From: RGIG4079 sp045637505
GTDB lineage: Bacteria; Bacteroidota; Bacteroidia; Bacteroidales; Muribaculaceae
NCBI GenBank assembly: GCA_045637505.1
Contig: JAZTZO010000036.1
Span: 1 to 12,652, forward strand
DNA: 12,652 nt
Direction: 5' to 3'
A model generated the notes under the pieces. That model was not told where the DNA came from. It ran no database searches and saw only the letters and a program-made list of their open reading frames with translations. The position numbers and the translations under genes are program-made. Positions 7,456 to 12,652 of this stretch are shown piece by piece. Each line of letters starts with the position of its first letter. Positions within the stretch are counted from its first letter, which is position 1.

Positions 7456-7485
7456 CAAAGATAAATAAATTTTGTAAAATACAAA
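7456..7485 (-). promoter_or_regulatory. Bacteroidales-type promoter for the small lipoprotein gene
   Basis: On the minus strand TATCTTTG at 7463-7456 matches the TAnnTTTG -7 box, and TTTG at 7485-7482 is a -33 element with an 18-nt spacer, slightly short. Transcription would start near 7450, giving a leader of about 80 nt. The 10-bp palindrome TCACATGTGA at 7438-7447 lies just inside the predicted leader and could be an operator. Confidence 0.55.
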
Positions 7486-7538
7486 TGAAGAATAGGAAAA
7501 GTAATGCTAAGAAACGAAAGATTATCACTATTTGATTA

Positions 7539-7573
7539 TTTCTTTTTTCTCCTCTTTCATTTTCTCTCTTTTT
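7539..7573 (+). other. Polypyrimidine tract upstream of ompA
   Basis: Thirty-four of these 35 bases are C or T (the exception is A at 7559). The tract lies about 80 nt before the ompA-family start and upstream of any promoter position for that gene, or within a long leader. No convincing TAnnTTTG box was found for the downstream gene; AATATTTG at 7621-7628 is a partial match only. Role unknown. Confidence 0.5.
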
Positions 7574-7650
7574 GAACATTGTGGAGCGATTATGCGTTAT
7601 GTGGGTAATTAACGATTTGAAATATTTGTTTAATTAAAATCTACAAAACT

Positions 7651-8868
7651 ATGAAGAAGAATTTATTGTTAGTGATGGCTGTCGTTGGTGTGGCGATGGT
7701 GTTGCCAAGTGTGGCGATGGCGCAAGATGATGATTATGTAGTGGTTGAGGAAGATGTAACCATTGTTGACATGAGTCAATGCAAGGACATCTATCATTCA
7801 TCGTGGAAAGACAACTGGTTTATGCAAATGGGTGCTGGCATGAATCTCCCCATGTTAGAAAATTATCTGCCCGATGGAACCGAAAAACGCCACATCACAG
7901 CTGCCTATAATATGGGCTTTGGTAAGTGGATGACTCCCTATCTTGGATGGCGCATGAGTGCCCTTTATGGTGCAATTCATTGGGATAACAATGTGTATAG
8001 CAAGGCAAAGTATGTCAATGCCAATTTCGACTTAATGTGGGATATGTTTAACTCGGTGGGTGGTGTGAACTCTGATAGAGTGTTTAGTATAGTGCCATTT
8101 GTGGGACTTGGTGGTACCTACACATGGGATTTTAGTCCTAATACTCCAGCTATTCGCACCTCTTATGGCGACAAGCCCAATCAATGGACATTGCCCGTTT
8201 CGGCCGGGTTGCAAATGCGTTTCCGTTTGTGCCGTTATGCCGATTTCTTTATCGAAGGTCGTGCACAATTCTATGGCGACAATTTCAATAACTATGCCTA
8301 TGGCGAGCCTGTAGATGTGAATATTACAGCAATTGGTGGTTTCTCAATTAATTTTGGCGGTCGCAACTATAAAGCATACAATCCTTGTGGCGACCTCGGA
8401 TATATAGCAAGCCTTAACGACCAGGTGAACGATCTACGCGCATCGCTTGCTGTGTGTAGTGCTGCTCTTGCCGATGCCGAGGCGCAATTGCCTTGTCCCG
8501 ATGTGAAACCAGCTCCAGCAGTAAAACCTGCACCAGTCAAAGATGTAATTTTACTCTCAACAGTGCGTTTTGCTCGCAATTCGGCTGTGATTACCGACAC
8601 CGAAATGGTAAATGTGTATAATGTGGCTGAATGGTTGATGGAAAATCCCAAGCAAAAAATTGTAATCAAAGGGTATGCCGATGAACAAACTGGCACAAGC
8701 GACTATAATATGAATCTTTCACGCCAACGCGCTCAAAATGTCCACGATGCATTGGTTGATTATGGTGTAAATGCTTCTCGCTTGTCAATCCAAGCCGAAG
8801 GTAGTAGTACTCAACTCTATGATACCAACGATTGGAATCGCATTGTAATCTTTGCCCCTACTAAATAA
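7651..8868 (+). CDS. OmpA-family outer-membrane protein, peptidoglycan-binding
   Basis: This 405-residue protein anchors the outer membrane to peptidoglycan. Residues 1-24 are a Sec signal peptide with AMA cleavage before Gln25. Residues about 53-238 are rich in alternating aromatic strands (WFMQMGAGMNLPM, VFSIVPFVGLGGTYTWDF, DFFIEGRAQFYGDN, AIGGFSINFGG) and should form a small beta-barrel. A heptad-like stretch (about 253-280) and a Pro-Ala-Val-Lys linker (283-296) lead to the OmpA C-terminal domain at about 299-405. There GYADEQTG contains Asp344 and NLSRQRAQNV contains Arg360, matching E. coli OmpA Asp241 and Arg256, which bind diaminopimelate. Five Cys remain in the mature protein (44, 194, 246, 269, 282). 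It stands alone on the plus strand and ends 30 nt before a strong terminator. Family assignment is firm; the specific paralogue is not. Confidence 0.93.
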   Translation: MKKNLLLVMAVVGVAMVLPSVAMAQDDDYVVVEEDVTIVDMSQCKDIYHSSWKDNWFMQMGAGMNLPMLENYLPDGTEKRHITAAYNMGFGKWMTPYLGWRMSALYGAIHWDNNVYSKAKYVNANFDLMWDMFNSVGGVNSDRVFSIVPFVGLGGTYTWDFSPNTPAIRTSYGDKPNQWTLPVSAGLQMRFRLCRYADFFIEGRAQFYGDNFNNYAYGEPVDVNITAIGGFSINFGGRNYKAYNPCGDLGYIASLNDQVNDLRASLAVCSAALADAEAQLPCPDVKPAPAVKPAPVKDVILLSTVRFARNSAVITDTEMVNVYNVAEWLMENPKQKIVIKGYADEQTGTSDYNMNLSRQRAQNVHDALVDYGVNASRLSIQAEGSSTQLYDTNDWNRIVIFAPTK

Positions 8869-8898
8869 TACATAGAGCAATAACAATAGCAAAACAAA

Positions 8899-8930
8899 GG
8901 AGGTGTGTCGTTTGATATTGACACACCTCC
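8899..8930. terminator. Bidirectional intrinsic terminator between ompA-family gene and glycerate kinase
   Basis: GGAGGTGTGTC at 8899-8909 and GACACACCTCC at 8920-8930 form an exact 11-bp stem with a 10-nt loop. The plus side is followed by AATTATTTAA, the minus side by TTTGTTTTG, so it can serve both convergent units. The arm resembles a Shine-Dalgarno sequence, but no gene follows it. Confidence 0.85.
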
Positions 8931-8947
8931 AATTATTTAACTTGATT

Positions 8948-8983
8948 AGTCTATATGGCCTATTAGCCCTATATGACTTATTT
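8948..8983. repeat. 9-nt degenerate repeat array, copy 3 (solitary, 3' of glycerate kinase)
   Basis: Four contiguous 9-nt units: AGTCTATAT, GGCCTATTA, GCCCTATAT and GACTTATTT. The period and core (G, N, C/T, C/T, TAT) match the sense units of the arrays at 156-210 and 817-891; GGCCTATTA differs by one base from GGTCTATTA at 827-835. Unlike those, it has no antisense half. It ends 1 nt from the glycerate kinase stop codon complement and precedes the terminator. Relationship to the other arrays is inferred from period and core, not from long identity. Confidence 0.6.
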
Positions 8984-8984
8984 C

Positions 8985-10112
8985 TTATTTCCAGTTTTTA
9001 ATAATCTTTGTCACGGTTTTTGTTACATTGGCCGAGGCAAAGTCATGTTGCATAGCCACTTCGAGTGGCACTTTTTCTTCAAGAATAGGGTAGATGCCTG
9101 CAAATCCCATTGCATTGAGTTCGTCGCAAGGCTCTACACAACCACCTATGGCTACTGTGGGAATTCCTGCTTTTTTAGCACGAGCAAGCACTCCGGCAGC
9201 AGTCTTTCCTTTGGGCGTTTGGAAATCAACCTTACCTTCGCCAGTAATAACGAGGTCGGCATCGGCTATGCGATTATTGAAGTCAATAGCATCGAGCACC
9301 ATTTCCACACCACTACGCAATGTGCCGTTGAGGAATGCACGGAATGCACCACCCATACCACCTGCAGCACCTGCACCAGCCATGGGAACGATATCTATTC
9401 CATATTTTTGTTCAATGACCTTGGCAAATGAAGCCATTCCTTTGTCGAGCGACTCAACCATTTCGGGCGATGCGCCTTTTTGTGGGGCAAACACATATGC
9501 TGCACCTATAGGACCACAGAAAGGGGTGTCAACATCACATGCAATAGTGAATGTCGATTCACGCACCTCGGTAGGCACTTGCGAGTCATCAATTTGCGCA
9601 ATGTCACCAAGTATTCCACCACAACAACGCTCTATCTCGTTACCTTGAGCATCTACAAATTTAAATCCGAGCGCTTGCAACATACCTGTGCCAGCATCAT
9701 TGGTTGCACTGCCACCTATTCCCACAAGGAAATTGCGACAACCTCGCTTCATGGCATCGAGAATCATTTCGCCGGTGCCAAAGGTTGATGTTTTTGAAGG
9801 GTCGCGCTCCTCAACTGCGATTAGAGGCAATCCACTTGCCGATGCCATTTCGATAATAGCAGTAGTGCCGGCTATGCCATATGTGGCAGCAACAGGCGCA
9901 TCAAGCGGACCTTTTACATCGATAGTGATAAGTGAGCCACCAAGAGCATCTACCACTGCATCAACAGTGCCTTCGCCACCATCGGCCACATTTATCTCTA
10001 TTACTTCGCAATCGGGATATATTTCATGCACTCCACGAGCAGCACTCTCAGCAACATCTTTAGATGAAAGTGAGCCCTTGAATGAATCAGATGCAACTAC
10101 AATTTTTTTCAT
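8985..10112 (-). CDS. glxK: Glycerate kinase, type I (GlxK/GarK family)
   Basis: This 375-residue cytosolic kinase phosphorylates D-glycerate with ATP, in E. coli homologues at the 2-position, feeding lower glycolysis. The whole chain matches the type I family: KIVVASDSFKGSLSS at 3-17, INVADGGEGTVDA at 40-52, GIGGSATNDAGTGML at 131-145, ACDVDTPFCGPIGAA at 191-205, AGAGAAGGMGGAF at 245-257 and VITGEGKVDFQT at 288-299. The length is usual and all motifs are intact. It starts 30 nt after the permease gene and is co-oriented with it, so the two are probably one transcript. No glyoxylate carboligase or tartronate reductase is in the window, so the source of glycerate is not shown. The 9-nt repeat and a strong hairpin follow its stop codon. 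Confidence 0.93.
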   Translation of the reverse strand: MKKIVVASDSFKGSLSSKDVAESAARGVHEIYPDCEVIEINVADGGEGTVDAVVDALGGSLITIDVKGPLDAPVAATYGIAGTTAIIEMASASGLPLIAVEERDPSKTSTFGTGEMILDAMKRGCRNFLVGIGGSATNDAGTGMLQALGFKFVDAQGNEIERCCGGILGDIAQIDDSQVPTEVRESTFTIACDVDTPFCGPIGAAYVFAPQKGASPEMVESLDKGMASFAKVIEQKYGIDIVPMAGAGAAGGMGGAFRAFLNGTLRSGVEMVLDAIDFNNRIADADLVITGEGKVDFQTPKGKTAAGVLARAKKAGIPTVAIGGCVEPCDELNAMGFAGIYPILEEKVPLEVAMQHDFASANVTKTVTKIIKNWK

Positions 10113-10142
10113 ATTGAGTATATTGTTTTTCGTGATATTTTA

Positions 10143-11393
10143 TTAGCCAATAAACATATATGTGAGTACCGTTCCCATTGCGAGAATGAAACCAACGAGA
10201 GTTTCGTAGGGGATAAGTTTCAATCGTTGGTTCACACTCATACCCATTGTTCCGCCTGTAGCATGGAAGAATGAACCATGGGGTAGGTGATCAAGCACTG
10301 TTGCACCCGAGTTGACCATTGCTGCTCCCCACACTGCAGTAACACCGGCAGCCATAATGGCTTCGCCAAACGATGCCGAAGCTATTGTTGCCCCAGCTGT
10401 AGATGAGGCTGTAGCAGCCGACATAATAGCACCCGATATTGGAGCCATAAATGTGCCACCATTGGCAAAGCCCGAGAGCGCATCAACCAGTACATCTTTA
10501 ATAGCTGATGCTTTTATAATACCTGCAATAGTGCCTGTTCCAACAAGCAAAATTGCGATGCCCGACATCTTTTCAAGGCCATATGCAATACATGAACCTG
10601 CTTTTTTGTAATATCCAGTAGTGATAATTCCCACAATACCTCCCACAGGTAGCGCAATCATAGGGTCAACAACGATGTCGCATATAGGACGAAGAGCCAT
10701 AAGCGCAATTGTTACGATAGGACCGGCAAGACTTGCCCATAATGATGGAAGATTTTCTTCGTTATCTTCTTGATCACCTTCGGCAGTCATCAGGTCTTTT
10801 TTAGGAATCATAGGCACGATGAGGAACACCACGATAAGCAATCCCACAACGGCAGGAATGATGTTGGCCATCATTACATCGGGTAGTGGTGCACCAAAGT
10901 TTTCGGCAGCAATGATAGTGTTAGGGTTGGGAGAGATAATATTACCACATTTACCACCGCCCACAAGTGCGATGAGTAATTTTGTGCGAGAGAGATTTAG
11001 TTTGCAACCACTTATGATGGCAATAGGAGCGATAGTGATAACAGCCACATCGATAAATACCCCCATTGCAGTCAATATCATTGCCGATAGAGCAAGAGCA
11101 AGGAAGATAAATCGTTGACCAAGAGCCTTTATGATGCTATGAGCGATGCGTGAGGCAGCGCCTGTTTTTACGAGCATACCGGTGAGCACACCAGCTGCAA
11201 TAATACGCACAATGGCAGGGGTAATATCCTTCACACCTGCAATCATTTCGGTTACGGTTGTTTCGAGCCCCCATCCGGCAAGCAACCCACCGGTCACTGC
11301 TCCTATGATGAGACTATAAACTGGAGAAACTTTTTTAATAATTAATACGATTGATAACACAAGCCCTATAAGAGCAGCAAGAGCACTGTTCAT
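10143..11393 (-). CDS. GntP-family sugar-acid permease
   Basis: This 416-residue inner-membrane transporter belongs to the GntP family of proton symporters for gluconate and related acids. About a dozen hydrophobic segments can be seen, the first at 4-20 and the last at 398-415. Family-like blocks are PAIVRIIAAGVLTGMLVKTGAA at 59-80, the Gly/Asn-rich GGGKCGNIISPNPN at 145-158, an Ala/Ser-rich re-entrant-like stretch at 321-345 and LDHLPHGSFFHATGG at 367-381. A charged cytoplasmic loop (KKDLMTAEGDQEDNEEN, 198-214) divides the two halves. Immediately downstream is glycerate kinase, so glycerate is the likely substrate; gluconate or another sugar acid is possible. A TATCTTTG -7 box lies 53 nt upstream of the ATG. 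Confidence 0.9.
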   Translation of the reverse strand: MNSALAALIGLVLSIVLIIKKVSPVYSLIIGAVTGGLLAGWGLETTVTEMIAGVKDITPAIVRIIAAGVLTGMLVKTGAASRIAHSIIKALGQRFIFLALALSAMILTAMGVFIDVAVITIAPIAIISGCKLNLSRTKLLIALVGGGKCGNIISPNPNTIIAAENFGAPLPDVMMANIIPAVVGLLIVVFLIVPMIPKKDLMTAEGDQEDNEENLPSLWASLAGPIVTIALMALRPICDIVVDPMIALPVGGIVGIITTGYYKKAGSCIAYGLEKMSGIAILLVGTGTIAGIIKASAIKDVLVDALSGFANGGTFMAPISGAIMSAATASSTAGATIASASFGEAIMAAGVTAVWGAAMVNSGATVLDHLPHGSFFHATGGTMGMSVNQRLKLIPYETLVGFILAMGTVLTYMFIG

Positions 11394-11445
11394 TGTTTTT
11401 TATGTTTGATTTAAAGTTAAAAATCTATATGTTAGAAATTGCTTA

Positions 11446-11453
11446 CAAAGATA
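11446..11453 (-). promoter_or_regulatory. -7 box upstream of the permease-kinase unit
   Basis: On the minus strand TATCTTTG at 11453-11446 matches TAnnTTTG exactly. I see no TTTG at the expected -33 position, so an activator may be needed or the box may be fortuitous. Predicted leader about 45-50 nt. Confidence 0.45.
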
Positions 11454-11500
11454 ATATAAAGAATTGATAATTGATAGTAGTAGATTGATAATTTAAAAGT

Positions 11501-11536
11501 GAAAAAAGAAAAAGGAGAAATGAAATTCCATTCTCC
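11501..11536 (-). terminator. Intrinsic terminator of the DUF3108 gene
   Basis: On the minus strand GGAGAA (11536-11531) pairs with TTCTCC (11519-11514), extended by two pairs with a one-base bulge. It is followed by a T-rich run, 11513-11501, with only C interruptions. It begins 4 nt beyond the DUF3108 stop codon. Confidence 0.7.
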
Positions 11537-11539
11537 ATT

Positions 11540-12301
11540 CTAATTGTATCCGGTGCAGAAGCATTGCACTTTACCCACGGGGAGCACACCTTCGAGTTTT
11601 ACAGGTATGCGGTGCGAGTCGGTAGTAATCCACGCGTCCATGTCGTCGGAGGTCTTTTTGCCGCCGTCCGAAGTGAACGTGAAACTGATGTGATAGCAAT
11701 TATATGACTTATTGTCGTAGGCAACTTTCTCGGTACCATGATATTTTATAGTAAGTAACTCTTTGCGTTTGCCCGAGAAGATGCTCAATTTCATTACCTG
11801 ATTTTTCTTCATTCCGTTGTAGTTGAGTGCACGCATATAATAGTAAACGCTCAACATGTCAACCGTAGTACCAGTAGTTGATATGATATGCTCCTTTTTA
11901 GTGCCTTTAGTCTCATCTTCATCGCGTTTGATGCGAGTACAATAACCCAACACCTTGTTGCCACTACGCGAATACTTCACGATATCGTGTTTGAATTCAC
12001 CACCTTCATGGGCCTTCTTTTCGTAAAACATAGGCAGGAATCCCGCTTTTTTGATAATGCCATTGAGCGTGTCGCGCACGGTATAAAACTTATCGGCCCA
12101 GGGGTCAGAGCGAGCAGTGAGTTTGGTTATATAATTATCCCCCTTGTTGGTGATCGTTAATGTTGCAGTACCGGCTTGTTTATTCACAAGTCCCCATTTA
12201 TACATTACTTTATAATTAACCTTTTCATTGTTGAACGAAATTTCGTTGGCATTTATAGAAAGCGCAACAAAAAATAATATGAGTGAAAATAAATGTTTCA
12301 T
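11540..12301 (-). CDS. DUF3108 secreted protein
   Basis: This 253-residue protein has a signal peptide (MKHLFSLILFFVALSINA, cleavage after Ala18) and is otherwise a beta-rich DUF3108 protein. Typical family features are NYKVMYKWGLVNKQAGTATLTI at 29-50, TTVDMLSVYYYMRALN at 145-160 and DAWITTDSHRIPVKLEGVLPVG at 222-243. It is probably periplasmic or surface-exposed. The biochemical role of DUF3108 is not established. It ends in CFCTGYN, with Cys247 and Cys249 one residue apart. It is monocistronic, with a terminator just beyond its stop, and is divergent from the gene entering at 12606. I find no exact TAnnTTTG box upstream; TAACTTTA at 12388-12381 is a one-mismatch candidate. Confidence 0.85.
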   Translation of the reverse strand: MKHLFSLILFFVALSINANEISFNNEKVNYKVMYKWGLVNKQAGTATLTITNKGDNYITKLTARSDPWADKFYTVRDTLNGIIKKAGFLPMFYEKKAHEGGEFKHDIVKYSRSGNKVLGYCTRIKRDEDETKGTKKEHIISTTGTTVDMLSVYYYMRALNYNGMKKNQVMKLSIFSGKRKELLTIKYHGTEKVAYDNKSYNCYHISFTFTSDGGKKTSDDMDAWITTDSHRIPVKLEGVLPVGKVQCFCTGYN

Positions 12302-12605
12302 AATAATGCAAATAAATTTCTAATAAAGACTCAATCTACAATCGTAGGTTTAATCTATGGGTGTTTTTTACGAGTGTAAAGTTAGTAACAATTCTTGTAA
12401 CCGCAATTTTGTTGCAATTTAAAGTTATTTGCAAGTTATTAAAAGGTCTTGTTTGTAAAATAGGCAAATCTCGGGGAGTCAAGGATTATTTCAATGTTAA
12501 CATTTTTTAACGGGGGGGGTAAATAACGCTTGAATAATGACTAAATTTGCAGTCTGTTTTTTGATTCGTGTGATTATCAATTTAATAGTTCTATAAATAA
12601 ATTTT
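12302..12605. other. Divergent intergenic region with palindromes and a G8 tract
   Basis: This 304-nt stretch separates two divergent genes. It holds the 12-bp palindrome AATGTTAACATT (12493-12504), overlapping an inverted repeat GTTAA/TTAAC (12496-12500 and 12507-12511). A run of eight G follows at 12512-12519, then a -7 box at 12542-12549. No open frame of note was seen. Confidence 0.5.
12542..12549 (+). promoter_or_regulatory. -7 box of the gene starting at 12606
   Basis: TAAATTTG matches TAnnTTTG exactly and would give transcription from about 12554, a leader near 50 nt. The -33 position (about 12518-12521) falls at the end of the G8 tract and lacks TTTG. Confidence 0.5.
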
Positions 12606-12652
12606 ATGAAAAAGCGTTTACTTAAATCAATGCTTGCAATAACCGGGTTATT
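12606..12652 (+). CDS. Start of a secreted or membrane protein, cut by the window edge
   Basis: Only the first 15 codons are present: MKKRLLKSMLAITGL. Two lysines and an arginine followed by a hydrophobic run look like the beginning of a signal peptide or first membrane helix. An exact -7 box lies 57 nt upstream, which supports the start. The product cannot be identified. Confidence 0.6.
   Translation, partial: MKKRLLKSMLAITGL

Noticed and set aside
8896..8905. Strong Shine-Dalgarno-like AAAGGAGGTG
   Set aside because: It is one arm of an exact 11-bp terminator stem and no start codon with an open frame follows at a useful distance.
9094..9648. Long plus-strand open frame antisense to glycerate kinase (184 codons)
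   Set aside because: It is a shadow of a well-conserved coding frame; its translation is Pro/Ser/Ala-rich and matches nothing I recognise, and it has no promoter or start context.
11461..11500. Repeated TTGATAA-like words near the DUF3108 and permease genes
   Set aside because: The spacing is irregular and the sequence is low-complexity AT-rich, unlike the strict 9-nt arrays elsewhere in the window.

Overview
This window looks like part of a Bacteroidales chromosome (phylum Bacteroidota). The evidence is the gene content: a lipoprotein dipeptidyl peptidase III with a HECLGH zinc motif, a dxr-rseP pair, a suffix-type four-helix-bundle protein and a DUF3108 protein. Several -7 promoter boxes of the TAnnTTTG type described for Bacteroides agree, as do weak Shine-Dalgarno sequences. 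A finer placement (Muribaculaceae, Prevotellaceae or another family) cannot be made from this sequence alone. I see no rRNA, tRNA, CRISPR array, transposase or integrase.

Layout. 1-899: a convergent 3' region with a perfect 32-bp palindrome, then a minus-strand four-helix-bundle gene flanked on both sides by arrays of a degenerate 9-nt repeat. 900-6713: a tight minus-strand cluster read right to left as dxr, rseP, a PUA-type rRNA methyltransferase (RlmI-like) and DPP III, with gaps of -1, 10 and 18 nt and a good promoter before dxr. 6932-7463: a monocistronic small unknown lipoprotein (minus) with its own promoter and terminator. 7651-8868: a plus-strand OmpA-family outer-membrane protein. 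8899-8930: a shared bidirectional terminator. 8948-8983: a solitary array of the 9-nt repeat. 8985-11453: a minus-strand two-gene unit, GntP-family permease then glycerate kinase, probably for uptake and phosphorylation of glycerate or a related sugar acid. 11501-12301: a DUF3108 secreted protein (minus) with its terminator. 12302-12605: a divergent intergenic region with palindromes, a G8 tract and a -7 box. 12606-end: the first 15 codons of a secreted or membrane protein (plus).

Most genes are ordinary housekeeping or envelope functions: isoprenoid synthesis, intramembrane proteolysis, rRNA methylation, peptide degradation, an outer-membrane/peptidoglycan anchor and sugar-acid use. The least ordinary feature is the 9-nt repeat family. 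It occurs three times, each time within 1-18 nt downstream of the stop codon of a minus-strand gene (four-helix protein, DPP III, glycerate kinase). Two copies bracket the four-helix gene and are built as mirrored halves: units in one sense, then the same unit in antisense. The arrangement suggests a small gene-plus-repeat cassette inserted between the DPP III gene and its terminator.
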